DNA from: Flavobacteriaceae bacterium UBA3611
Lineage (GTDB): Bacteria > Bacteroidota > Bacteroidia > Flavobacteriales > Flavobacteriaceae
Reading direction: 5' to 3'
NCBI GenBank assembly: GCA_002375495.1
Contig: DFLU01000012.1
Location: 686,269 to 750,268 of the forward strand
DNA length: 64,000 nucleotides
The notes beneath the pieces are model-generated. The model had not been told where the DNA came from. It searched no databases and worked only from the letters and a program-made list of their open reading frames with translations. Positions 45,601 through 53,430 of the stretch are shown piece after piece. Numbering within the stretch: the first letter of the stretch is position 1; every line of letters begins with the position of its first letter. Both the position numbers and the translations under genes were made by a program.

Positions 45601-47343
45601 TTTACAATAACCGTTCTAGATACGGTAGATCCGGTAATATCGGGATGCCCTTCTGATATCATTGTCTCTAACGATACCGGTGCCTGCGGAGCGGTAGTTA
45701 ATTATGCTGCTCCTTCCGTAGCTGATAATTGTGGAGCTACCTTCAGTGCTTCCCACAATCCTGGAGACACTTTTCCCGTAGGAGTTACAACTGTGTTTTA
45801 TACAGCAACAGACGCTGCCGGCAATTCAGATACTTGCTCTTTTACCGTAACTGTTGAAGATACAAGTGACCCTATAATCTCGAGTTGCCCTTTCAATATA
45901 ACACAAAATGCAGACCCAGGAGTATGTACAGCGGTGGTGACTTGGACACCCCCTTTACAAACCGATAATTGCAGCGCAACGCTTTCGTCTACCCATAATC
46001 CCGGAGATACATTTTCGGCAGGGGAGACTACGGTGGTGTATACCGCTACAGACGCTTCAGAGAATACAGACACCTGTAGTTTTACAGTAACTATTACTGA
46101 AAATGAGGCTCCAGTGATTTCTAATTGTCCTTCAAATATTGTGATGACTAATGACCCAGGAAACTGCTCAGCAGTAGTTTCGTGGACGCCACCATCACAA
46201 ACAGACAACTGTGGAGCGACTTTAGTAGGCAGTCATGTGCCAGGCGACACGTTTGCTGTTGGATCAACTATGGTTACCTATGTTGCGACAGACACATCGG
46301 GAAATCAAGCAGTTTGCAGTTTTACTGTTACTGTGGAAGACACTGAAAACCCTATCATTAATTCATGTCCGACTAATATCTCTGTGACAAATGACCTCGG
46401 GCAGTGTGATGCTGAGGTGTCATGGGTAGTGCCGCTAGCTACAGATAACTGTTCCGTAACATTGGTGAGTACTCACAACCCAGGTGATGTCTTTCAATTG
46501 GGGACAACCACCGTAACGTATACAGCAACCGATGCTTCAGGGAATGAAGCGAATTGCTCGTTCACCATAACGGTGGCCGACCAAGAGATGCCTGTTATCA
46601 CTAACTGTCCTGTTAATATAACTGTTCCAAACAATTTTGGCGCTTGTGAGGCCAACGTGAACTGGGCTGCACCAACGGCCACTGATAATTGTGTTGGGCT
46701 TACGCTTACTTCTTCGCATGCTAGTGGAGATATGTTTCCTGTGGGAACTACTACGGTTACCTATACAGCAACCGATACCGCTGGAAATAGCACCTTGTGT
46801 AGTTTTGATGTGATTGTTGAAGATGCCGAGGCACCTTCTGTTAATTGTATAAGCGACACCACTGTTTTTGTAGATATGACGACTTATGAGGTGCCAGATT
46901 ATATTTCAGAAGGCATTGTAACGGTGAGTGATAATTGTACCGACCCTGTGGGCAATACCAATCAGACACCAGCTGCTGGAACCCAATTAGAACCAGGTGA
47001 TTATCCAGTTACCATAACTGCTATCGACGCGGCAGGAAATGAGACGGTTTGTATGTTTATTTTAAGTGTGGAGGCTATTTTAGGGACACCTTCAGAAGTC
47101 GATTTAGGAAGTCTTTCTTTTTATCCGAATCCTGTTTCAGCAAAACTCATTATCGACAATCCAAATAATATCGCTGTGGAAACAATTCAGTTATACGATG
47201 TAACAGGAAGAATGATTCAGGAGATTAGACATTTCAATAAAACTACATTAAGCATTGATGTTTCAGAATTGGCCAGTGCTTCCTATGTACTAATAATAAA
47301 AACAGAGTTTGGTACACTTACCAAACATATCATTAAAGAATAA
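42697..47343 (+). CDS. Giant T9SS surface protein with BspA-type and HYR repeats
   Basis: The 1548-residue product has a signal peptide (LLVFMLFVIPLQAQ). Two units follow, each an Ig/PKD-like domain plus BspA-type 26-residue repeats (DUF285/TIGR02167 type, MSEMFNGATNFDQNLGSWNV pattern): a short one at about residues 115-200 and a long one at about 348-688. Then come about eight HYR/Ig-like modules (about 744-1460; DNCxxTxxxSHNPGDTFPVG, CSFTVTVED), and a type A T9SS sorting domain from about 1469 (LSFYPNPVSAKLIID, ELASASYVLII). HYR modules and BspA repeats are typical of adhesins. It is last in the operon, with a terminator right after it. Confidence 0.9.
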   Translation: MKKNTAYFLLVFMLFVIPLQAQDFITTWETATASEMITIPTAPGETYLYDVDWENDGTFDDIGVTGDATHTYPTAGVHVVAIRGVFPQIFFNNSGDTDKIIIVNQWGDNQWTSMANAFEGCGNLVIAAPDTPDLSLATDLSAMFKDATALNTDIGNWDVGTITDMSEMFNGATNFDQNLGSWNVANVTDMADMFANTGLSIQNYDNLLIGWALQLLQTGVNFNAGTSEFCFGTVAKQTIESVYGWVITDGGENCGNTFVTTWKTDNPGTSSANEITIPTSGSGYMYEVDWGDGSRSNNLTGNNTHTYASAGTYTVKIRGNFPRIYFNNGGDKEKLLSVENWGAIAWTSMEAAFYGCSNLRINALDVPDLSGATSLAQMFKGAISLNDPIDTWDVTTITNLSETFSGATDFNQSLNGWVTTALENMDGTFLKSGFNQPIDAWDVSNVNSMKETFAESPFNQPLPSWITTNVLSMDSMFANALDFNQDISAWDVSNVINMQGMFLNAESFNQPLNLWTPLAVETTEGMFSNTEVFNQPLDTWFVPTSMVTNMSGMFTNAKAFNQPIGNWTVNNVTNMSNMFNGALAFDQDLSAWQVAMVEDMSFMFASAELFNQDIGSWTVSNVITMENMFNNALLFNQDIGGWDTSSVQNMVEMFTAAEAFDQNIGGWDVSMVTDMENMFAGASLSIANYDALLNGWNAQTLQNGVNFNGGTSRYCTGAVARQNMIDNDLWQIIDAGAENVDPVPDIPTLPDITSECAVTTIPAPTATDACTGVITGTTDAFPVTAQGETIITWTFDDGNGNSITQNQKVIITDATAPVISSVSNITVSATAGLCNAVVTYTPPMATDNCDFTVVSTHNSGDTFPVGITSVTYTATDTAGNSDAQSTTTFTVTVTDDEAPVFSGCLTSFTVNSEVNSCGAVVNYTAPTASDNCFASVSSSHNPGQFFPVGDTAVTYIATDNGGNSATCSFTITVLDTVDPVISGCPSDIIVSNDTGACGAVVNYAAPSVADNCGATFSASHNPGDTFPVGVTTVFYTATDAAGNSDTCSFTVTVEDTSDPIISSCPFNITQNADPGVCTAVVTWTPPLQTDNCSATLSSTHNPGDTFSAGETTVVYTATDASENTDTCSFTVTITENEAPVISNCPSNIVMTNDPGNCSAVVSWTPPSQTDNCGATLVGSHVPGDTFAVGSTMVTYVATDTSGNQAVCSFTVTVEDTENPIINSCPTNISVTNDLGQCDAEVSWVVPLATDNCSVTLVSTHNPGDVFQLGTTTVTYTATDASGNEANCSFTITVADQEMPVITNCPVNITVPNNFGACEANVNWAAPTATDNCVGLTLTSSHASGDMFPVGTTTVTYTATDTAGNSTLCSFDVIVEDAEAPSVNCISDTTVFVDMTTYEVPDYISEGIVTVSDNCTDPVGNTNQTPAAGTQLEPGDYPVTITAIDAAGNETVCMFILSVEAILGTPSEVDLGSLSFYPNPVSAKLIIDNPNNIAVETIQLYDVTGRMIQEIRHFNKTTLSIDVSELASASYVLIIKTEFGTLTKHIIKE
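45130..46840 (+). repeat. Tandem HYR-module coding repeats
   Basis: Seven complete modules of about 80 residues (about 240 bp) follow each other, with a shorter divergent eighth after them. Each has the paired Cys pattern (C-P-x-N-I ... DNC ... C-S-F-T-V-T-V). The DNA is similar enough between modules 3 to 6 to permit slippage or unequal recombination. Confidence 0.8.
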
Positions 47344-47365
47344 TTACTAACCAAACAACCATAGG

Positions 47366-47397
47366 CGCCCTCATTGCATCTTGCTTGGGGCGTTTTT
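47366..47397 (+). terminator. Terminator of the surface-protein operon
   Basis: CGCCC (47366-47370) pairs with GGGCG (47388-47392), with a possible inner GCA/TGC pairing, and TTTTTT follows. The convergent hydrolase-like gene ends at 47397 in the T-run. Confidence 0.65.
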
Positions 47398-48551
47398 TAA
47401 AATCCGAAATCGGCCTTTATCTTGTCTGCCTTTTCTAACATTAAGTCGATTGTGATAAAATCTACTTCTTCTTTGTCGAATGCACCTTGGTAGGTTCGCA
47501 TCGCTTTTTTAGGTTCTCCCATTTCTTCATACGCTCGTGCCATGTAGTAGTCTCCTAAAACCGTATCTGGATACTGTCTTTGTGCCAATGATGCGATCGT
47601 GCGCAAAGATTCCCATTGTTCTTTCTTTTCAGCAGCTGTAGCTGTAGCGATAAAATCATTGATTCGAATCGGGTTGGTAAGGCCAAATAGATCTTCGATT
47701 ATCTTGTACTTATCAGTTAAATAGTCACTGATTGGAGTATCCATTTTCAGCAACTTCTCGCTAAATTCTTGCTTGCTTATGGGGCGGTAAACTGAAAATA
47801 TTTTCTCAAGTGCTGATGGGATGGCCCGTGCTACCAGTGAATAATGGGTGGCTCCTTCAAAATTATCGAAATGATAGTCGAAATTATCACTTTTTAAGGG
47901 TTTCAGATAACTATCTAATTCAATGGTTAGGTCCATGAGGTCTTTTACATCATCGGTTCCTGTTGCTAGGTAGTAAAACGTTCTGGTTTCAATATTTGGG
48001 ATACGCTCGGGGATACGCTCGGCCATCATGGGCGCTAGATCCGGACTTAAATTGATATATCCGTTGAAAAGCGGCGGATCTTTAAATAAATAATAGTTTA
48101 TAAAATTAGCGGTAAAATCGTGTCCTACTGCGATAGTAAACTGTGCCGTGCGGTACGTATTGTCTATATACGGGAGCAATTCTAAGCCAATAAATTCAAA
48201 AAAATCGGCACCTTTATCTGCGGGCATAAAGTTGGTGTCGTCGTATTCACCATCATCATAACGTGAATCTCCCTGCATGATTCCTACCACAATACTCTCA
48301 GGCATGTCTTCCCAATAGCTGAAATAATCTACGTTTCCGGCTACAGGTTCGAATAAGTAGTTGGCGTCTAACACTATAATGATTGGATACACTTTGTCTG
48401 TGTTCACATCATAGTCTCGTGGCAGCTGAATTTTCAGCTTTCGCGTTTCATCTAGTTTGTTTGAAGCAAATTCTTCATAGATGATCTTAGATTGTGCAAG
48501 AGTAGAAAATGAAAGGAGTAAGCAAGCTGAAAGTAATAATAGGCGTTTCAT
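47397..48551 (-). CDS. Esterase-D-like alpha/beta hydrolase lacking the catalytic serine
   Basis: The 384-residue exported protein has a signal peptide (LLLLSACLLLSFSTLAQ). An esterase-D/enterochelin-esterase-like fold follows at about residues 20-270 (RKLKIQLPRDYDVN, YPIIIVLDANYLF, VVGIMQGDSRYDD). A TPR-like helical tail covers about 310-384 (TVLGDYYMARAYEEMGEPKKAM shortened). The nucleophile elbow reads AVGHDFTAN: Asp145 stands where the family has Ser in GHSxGG. It is therefore probably not a serine esterase; it could be an inactive binding protein or use Asp chemistry. It is convergent with the surface operon. Confidence 0.8.
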   Translation of the reverse strand: MKRLLLLSACLLLSFSTLAQSKIIYEEFASNKLDETRKLKIQLPRDYDVNTDKVYPIIIVLDANYLFEPVAGNVDYFSYWEDMPESIVVGIMQGDSRYDDGEYDDTNFMPADKGADFFEFIGLELLPYIDNTYRTAQFTIAVGHDFTANFINYYLFKDPPLFNGYINLSPDLAPMMAERIPERIPNIETRTFYYLATGTDDVKDLMDLTIELDSYLKPLKSDNFDYHFDNFEGATHYSLVARAIPSALEKIFSVYRPISKQEFSEKLLKMDTPISDYLTDKYKIIEDLFGLTNPIRINDFIATATAAEKKEQWESLRTIASLAQRQYPDTVLGDYYMARAYEEMGEPKKAMRTYQGAFDKEEVDFITIDLMLEKADKIKADFGF

Positions 48552-48611
48552 GGTCTAAAATTTTAGAAGGGGAAAGATACTAAAATTTATAGCGAATGTT
48601 TTTACCAACTA

Positions 48612-49577
48612 TCAAGATTGCCCTTTGTTATAAAACGGCAACAATAGAAAGGAGAGTCCGCCAGAGGCGATAATATAAATCATATGGCTGGTCCAGACAA
48701 TCCATCCCAATGCCCAACCTACGGGCTCGTCAATACCAAAAACCAACAAAATACCCATAATAGCCGCAGGGTAATAACCGAAACCACTGTTCGTGAAACC
48801 GAAGGTGAAGCTTCCTACCACAAAGGTCGTGATGATGATTCCGAATGAAATTCCGGAGGTTTCCCCTAAAGAGAGCGTAGCCGTGTAAAAGGAAGCGATA
48901 TACAACCCCCAAATGGCAACACTCCAAAATAAAAATGCCCCTTTTTGTTTCATTTTTAAAATACTGAGCGCCCCTTCTTTTAAACCCGATATGAGTTTGT
49001 TTATCTTTAAACTTAGCGCGGTCTTTGCAAATTTTAGATACGCAAGAAAAATCAATAATAGCAGTAATCCTATACTTCCGAAGAGCATTAATTTTTTAAC
49101 TGGAACCACATCGGCTAAATAGGCATAGAGTACGTCAAATTGAAGGAATAGTGCTAGGAGCGTAAAAAGAATCAATAAAATAAGGTCTACGATACGTTCT
49201 GAAATTACGGTACCGAACCCTTTGTCGAAAGGGACATTCTCGTATTTGGTGAGCACCAAAGCACGGGAAACCTCACCGCTTTTCGGAATAAACAGATTCA
49301 TAAGATAAGCTACCGAGACTGCCATAAAATTATTGGCGAGTTTTGGAGCATACCCTAACGGTGCCAACATGAAATTCCACCGATATGCCCGAATTACATG
49401 GCTCAATACACTTAAAATTACCGAAAGCCCCACAAACCAATAGTTAGCACCTTTAATGTGGAGTTTCATCTGGCGAATTTGCTCGGGAGTAAATAAGCTA
49501 AAGATGTACCAAATTAAAAATGCTCCTAACGCGAGCGGCAGGGCAATACTTAAGAATTTAGAGAGTGATTTGTTCAC
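48612..49577 (-). CDS. Flippase-like integral membrane protein (LPG_synthase_TM family)
   Basis: The 321-residue product has about eight membrane helices and the family features RAYRWNFML, PKSGEVSRALVL and GTVISERIVDLI of the lysylphosphatidylglycerol-synthase membrane domain (UPF0104/AglD-like). Such stand-alone domains are thought to move lipids or lipid-linked substrates. The soluble aminoacyl-transfer domain is absent. The GTG at 49577 is preferred as the start because it lies one base after the panD stop; the only upstream ATG (49649) is inside panD. It is therefore translationally coupled to panD. Confidence 0.82.
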   Translation of the reverse strand: MNKSLSKFLSIALPLALGAFLIWYIFSLFTPEQIRQMKLHIKGANYWFVGLSVILSVLSHVIRAYRWNFMLAPLGYAPKLANNFMAVSVAYLMNLFIPKSGEVSRALVLTKYENVPFDKGFGTVISERIVDLILLILFTLLALFLQFDVLYAYLADVVPVKKLMLFGSIGLLLLLIFLAYLKFAKTALSLKINKLISGLKEGALSILKMKQKGAFLFWSVAIWGLYIASFYTATLSLGETSGISFGIIITTFVVGSFTFGFTNSGFGYYPAAIMGILLVFGIDEPVGWALGWIVWTSHMIYIIASGGLSFLLLPFYNKGQS

Positions 49578-49578
49578 C

Positions 49579-49929
49579 TTAGGTAAGGAGATTGTTTTCT
49601 TCGTTCGGAAAAACCAATGCCGGTTTAAAATCTTTGGCTGCGGCCACATCCATAAGCGCGTAGGTAATTAAAATAAGGATATCTCCTGGGGCCACTTTTC
49701 TGGCGGCAGCACCATTTAAAGTGATTTCGCCACTACCACGCGGACCAGGAATAGCGTAGGTTTCGAGACGCTCTCCGTTGTTGTTATTCACTATTTGAAC
49801 TTTTTCGCCTTGAATGATATTAGCGGCGTCCATAAGGTCTTCATCTATAGTAATACTACCAATATAATTTAAATCGGCGCCTGTTACTTTTACTCGATGA
49901 ATCTTAGATTTTACTACATGAATTTGCAT
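49579..49929 (-). CDS. panD: Aspartate 1-decarboxylase
   Basis: A pyruvoyl enzyme making beta-alanine from aspartate for pantothenate and CoA synthesis. The 116-residue proenzyme has the self-cleavage site Gly24-Ser25 in YIGSITID, where Ser25 becomes the pyruvoyl group, plus the N-terminal KSKIHR and a conserved NGAAAR. ATG 49929 is the standard start. It has its own promoter, whose -7 element ends only four bases before the ATG. panC lies upstream on the same strand, separated by a hairpin. Confidence 0.96.
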   Translation of the reverse strand: MQIHVVKSKIHRVKVTGADLNYIGSITIDEDLMDAANIIQGEKVQIVNNNNGERLETYAIPGPRGSGEITLNGAAARKVAPGDILILITYALMDVAAAKDFKPALVFPNEENNLLT

Positions 49930-49933
49930 GGTG

Positions 49934-49967
49934 CAAAGATACAATTTGATTTTTGATTTTTTACAAA
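49934..49967 (-). promoter_or_regulatory. panD promoter adjoining the start codon
   Basis: On the minus strand, TTTG (49964-49967) and TATCTTTG (49934-49941) are separated by 22 bases, and CACC then ATG follow directly. The predicted transcription start coincides with the ATG, so the mRNA should be leaderless. Confidence 0.7.
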
Positions 49968-49988
49968 GTTCGTACCAGAGTGAAAAGG

Positions 49989-50018
49989 CTACAGCTTCTA
50001 ATCCAAAACAAGCTGTAG
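49989..50018 (-). terminator. Hairpin between panC and panD
   Basis: CTACAGCTT (49989-49997) and AAGCTGTAG (50010-50018) form a perfect 9-bp stem with a 12-base loop. Only a short T-run follows on the minus strand. It probably ends panC transcription before the panD promoter. Confidence 0.5.
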
Positions 50019-50064
50019 GTTATACTTTGTGGATAGGTATTTAGCAAAAGCGAAGTTATCTGAT

Positions 50065-50910
50065 TTAATTCACAGCCATATTATCTATGAGCCTTACATC
50101 TCCGGCAAATGCTGCCACAAAGGCCCTAAAAGAGACTCCTTTTTGTTTTCGCTTGGCTGATGTAAGGGTTTCGCTATTGGCAATTTCAAAATATTCTAAT
50201 TCGAGGTGCGGATTTTCATCAAAGGCTTTTTTTGCAGCTCTTTTTAGTGCTGGAATCGATTTTTTGCTGAAATTTTCTCGGGTTTGTTTTAAAATTTCAG
50301 ATATAAAAACAGCTTCATTTCGCTGTGCATCGGTCAAGCGTTCATTGCGTGAGCTCATAGCGAGGCCATTGGATTCCCTTAAGATAGGGCAACCAACAAT
50401 TTGAACGGGCATGTTTTCGAGCAATACCAACTTTCGCACAATTTGGAGTTGCTGATAGTCTTTTTCGCCAAAATATGCTTTGCTGGGTTCAATAATGCGA
50501 AATAGATGGGTCAGTACCGTGCCAACCCCATTAAAATGGCCTTTCCGGTGTTGTCCTTCCATCTCATCTGCGAGTCTGCCAAAATTGTATTTCTTTGCTT
50601 TTACTTTTTCGCCATAAACTTCTTCGGCAGATGGAGCAAAAACAATAACGGAATCACCCAGGTTCTTCAGCAGGGCGGTATCTTCGTCTATATTACGCGG
50701 GTATTTCACCAAGTCGTTTTTGTTGTCGAATTGGGTCGGATTCACAAAAATACTCACAACCACATGGCTGTTGTCTTGCAATGCCTTTTCTACGAGTGAA
50801 ATGTGGCCCCTGTGTAAAGCTCCCATGGTGGGCACAAAACCAATGCTAGATTCGATAGGCAGCGAGAACAATTTTTTTTGCAATGCTTTGGTGGTCGTGT
50901 AAATGGTCAT
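50065..50910 (-). CDS. panC: Pantothenate synthetase
   Basis: Joins pantoate and beta-alanine with ATP to form pantothenate. The 281-residue product has the nucleotidyl-transferase HIGH-type motif GFVPTMGALHRGHISLV, NPTQFDNKNDL, the FGEKDYQQLQIV motif and LRESNGLAMSSRN with the KMSKS-equivalent loop. panD, the next step's partner, follows downstream. A minus-strand TAATTTTG (50931-50938) 20 bases before the ATG is a likely -7 element. It is divergent from the GT5-like gene at 51014. Confidence 0.96.
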   Translation of the reverse strand: MTIYTTTKALQKKLFSLPIESSIGFVPTMGALHRGHISLVEKALQDNSHVVVSIFVNPTQFDNKNDLVKYPRNIDEDTALLKNLGDSVIVFAPSAEEVYGEKVKAKKYNFGRLADEMEGQHRKGHFNGVGTVLTHLFRIIEPSKAYFGEKDYQQLQIVRKLVLLENMPVQIVGCPILRESNGLAMSSRNERLTDAQRNEAVFISEILKQTRENFSKKSIPALKRAAKKAFDENPHLELEYFEIANSETLTSAKRKQKGVSFRAFVAAFAGDVRLIDNMAVN

Positions 50911-50943
50911 AAAATTTAGTTAATCATCCGCAAAATTAAGTTA

Positions 50944-50977
50944 TTGCTTCATAACTGCATAAATTTTCGTAATTTTG
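50944..50977 (+). promoter_or_regulatory. Promoter of the GT5-like / DUF4270 / glmS group
   Basis: TTG (50944-50946) and TAATTTTG (50970-50977) with a 23-base spacer, 36 bases before the ATG at 51014. Confidence 0.6.
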
Positions 50978-51013
50978 CGTGTTTTAAGCAGCAACACCAA
51001 TTAAAGCAATCCT

Positions 51014-51829
51014 ATGAAAGATAAGAGAATCTTGTATGTGTCTTCCGAAGTAGTTCCATACCTCCCTGAGACCGAGATTTCTTCCATGTCGTTTGAGGCC
51101 CCAAGGATGGTCAATAATAAAGGCGGTCAAATCAGAATTTTCATGCCAAGGTATGGAAATATTAACGAACGTAGACATCAGTTACACGAGGTTATTCGCC
51201 TTTCGGGGATGAACTTGGTGATTAATGATATGGACATGCCGCTCATTATCAAGGTAGCCTCTATTCCGAAGGAACGAATGCAGGTGTACTTTATAGACAA
51301 TGAAGAATATTTTAAAAGAAAGGCGACCTATGCAGATGAAGAGGGAAATCTGTTTCCAGACAATGACGAGCGCGCTATCTTTTTTGCCAAAGGTGTTATT
51401 GAAACCGTTAAAAAATTGAATTGGTCGCCAGACATCATCCATGTTCATGGCTGGTTGGCTTCGTTCTTACCTTTATACCTGAGAAACTACTATGGCAACG
51501 AACCCTTGTTCGAAAATAGTAAAATAGTTACCTCTGTGTACAATCAAGGCTTTGATGGTACGTTAGATGAAAAGGTGACCGATAAAATGAGTTTCGACGG
51601 TATTGCTGAAGATAAAGTTGCAGTGTTGAAGAGCCCAGATTATACGAATGTAATGAAAGTGGCTTTAGAAAATTCTGATGCTGCCATCGTTAATTCAGAA
51701 GAAATCCCCCAAGCATTGAAAGAATACCTCGAAACCATCGAAATTCCAGTGCTGCCATACCAAAACACAGAAACCATCCAAGACGCATATTTAGATTTTT
51801 ACCAAAACAAAGTACTGGCATCAGAATAG
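51014..51829 (+). CDS. Half-length GT5 glycogen/starch-synthase-like protein
   Basis: The 271-residue product corresponds only to the N-terminal Rossmann domain of GlgA. ILYVSSEVVPYLPET stands where GlgA has K-T/V-GGL, and HVHGWLASFLPLYL matches the HDW motif; INERRHQLHEV and VNSEEIPQ are also present. The C-terminal GT1-type domain that binds the sugar nucleotide is absent and is not encoded nearby, so glycogen synthase activity is doubtful. The KxGGL donor loop is also lost. This short form next to panC, a DUF4270 protein and glmS is, to my knowledge, conserved in Bacteroidota, so it is a real gene rather than a fragment. Its role is unknown. Confidence 0.82.
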   Translation: MKDKRILYVSSEVVPYLPETEISSMSFEAPRMVNNKGGQIRIFMPRYGNINERRHQLHEVIRLSGMNLVINDMDMPLIIKVASIPKERMQVYFIDNEEYFKRKATYADEEGNLFPDNDERAIFFAKGVIETVKKLNWSPDIIHVHGWLASFLPLYLRNYYGNEPLFENSKIVTSVYNQGFDGTLDEKVTDKMSFDGIAEDKVAVLKSPDYTNVMKVALENSDAAIVNSEEIPQALKEYLETIEIPVLPYQNTETIQDAYLDFYQNKVLASE

Positions 51830-51850
51830 CCGTATTTTTTAAGAAGCATT

Positions 51851-53419
51851 ATGAAGATAAAGAATCTACTGCCAAAATTAATGGCAATTTTAGTCGTAAT
51901 TGTGGTTTTCGCTTCCTGTGAGGAAGATTTCAATACCATTGGATCTGACATTGTAGACCAAAATTTCACCACCGAATTATTCGACCAGAGTACCGTTGTG
52001 TCTTACAGCAGAAAGTTGTTGCCTGTCCAGACCAATGCCCTTCCGTCGTATCAACTAGGGGTTTATAACGATCCGGTTTACGGAAAATCAACCATTAACT
52101 TGTTGAGCCAGCTCACCTTGTCAGAAACCGATCCTGATTTTGGAGATTGTACCCAATTAGATAGTGTAGTATTGTACCTGCCATTTTATAGTACCGCAAC
52201 TACAGTCGATTCTGTGACTACTTTTACCACAGATTCTATCTTCGGAAATGATCCCATTAATATTTCTATCTACGAGTCGAAATTCTTTCTTAGGGACCTT
52301 GATCCAGAAGCCGGATTTGAGGAGCAACAGAAGTACTATTCGAACCAAGGACGAACTTTTGAAAACTTTTTGGGAGGTAAAATCATGACCATAGAAAATT
52401 TTGTACCTAGTAGCGAAGGAATCGTACTGAATGATACGGTAACACTTCCACCTGGCTTACGAGTTGCATTACCCAATGAGTTTTTCCAACGCAAAATCTT
52501 TGAACAGGAAGGAACAGCAAACCTCATTAATAATAACAACTTCCGTGAATTCTTAAGAGGACTGTATTTTAAAGTAGATAGCCCTACCGAAAATGGCAGC
52601 TCTTTTATTTTCGACGTTCTCGACGGTGATAACGATCCAGAGAATGATGCGAGAATTGATTTGTTCTACACCTTTAAAACACTAACTGGAGAAACGTGTG
52701 AAGAAAACACGCAAGACCCGATTGAAACAGTGCTCCGACTCAATTTTGACGCGATTAGCGTGAATACCTTCGATAATGAATTGAATCCGTCTATTGCAAG
52801 TACCTTGGCCAACCCAAATATTGACGATGGTGAAGAAAACCTGTATGTGCGGGGTGGCGACGGTATTGTCTCGGTAATTGAATTGTTCGGTGAAGATTTA
52901 GATGGAAACGGAGTAGCAGACGAGCTAGAGTTTTTGCGTGATCAAGAATGGCTTATCAATGAAGCCAACCTCATTTTTTATGTAAATAGAGATATAGTGC
53001 CCAGTGGAGATAATGAACCGCTGCGCTTAGTGATTTATGAAACTGGAAATGATAACTTTTTGGCAGACCTTCCCTTAGACCCAACTTCAGGAGAAGAACC
53101 TTTTGAAGCACTGGTAGACCATTATGGTCCGTTAGAGCGTGGTACCGATGCCAATGGTGATTTCTACAAGATTAGAATCACCAACCATGTGAGCAACCTT
53201 ATTAATAGCGACTCTACAAATGTGCCTTTAGCGCTGGTAGTTTCGCAGAATGTGACGGTTTTCGACTTTCAGGATTTGGAAAATTCTCAAGCTCCGGGAA
53301 TCGATAATGTGCCGGCTTCCACCGTTGTTTCTCCAGAAGGAACGGTACTCCACGGAAACAGAACTTCGAATGAAGCCAAACGTTTGAAACTTCAGATTTT
53401 CTATACTGAACCCAACTAA
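51851..53419 (+). CDS. DUF4270 lipoprotein
   Basis: The 522-residue lipoprotein has an N-terminal signal ending in VVFASCEEDFN. The acidic residues just after the lipidated Cys (Glu-Glu-Asp) resemble the flavobacterial export signal for surface lipoproteins. The rest is beta-rich with DUF4270-type motifs (YQLGVYNDPVYGKSTINLLSQ shortened, LDSVVLYLPF, NEAKRLKLQIFYTEPN shortened). The function is unknown. It lies 21 bases after the GT5-like gene and 11 before glmS, which suggests a shared transcript. Confidence 0.85.
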   Translation: MKIKNLLPKLMAILVVIVVFASCEEDFNTIGSDIVDQNFTTELFDQSTVVSYSRKLLPVQTNALPSYQLGVYNDPVYGKSTINLLSQLTLSETDPDFGDCTQLDSVVLYLPFYSTATTVDSVTTFTTDSIFGNDPINISIYESKFFLRDLDPEAGFEEQQKYYSNQGRTFENFLGGKIMTIENFVPSSEGIVLNDTVTLPPGLRVALPNEFFQRKIFEQEGTANLINNNNFREFLRGLYFKVDSPTENGSSFIFDVLDGDNDPENDARIDLFYTFKTLTGETCEENTQDPIETVLRLNFDAISVNTFDNELNPSIASTLANPNIDDGEENLYVRGGDGIVSVIELFGEDLDGNGVADELEFLRDQEWLINEANLIFYVNRDIVPSGDNEPLRLVIYETGNDNFLADLPLDPTSGEEPFEALVDHYGPLERGTDANGDFYKIRITNHVSNLINSDSTNVPLALVVSQNVTVFDFQDLENSQAPGIDNVPASTVVSPEGTVLHGNRTSNEAKRLKLQIFYTEPN

Positions 53420-53430
53420 TTTTATTCTTT

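Noticed and set aside
45798..46208. Minus-strand frames opposite the HYR modules
   Set aside because: Periodic copies of the same antisense pattern, caused by the repeats on the coding strand.
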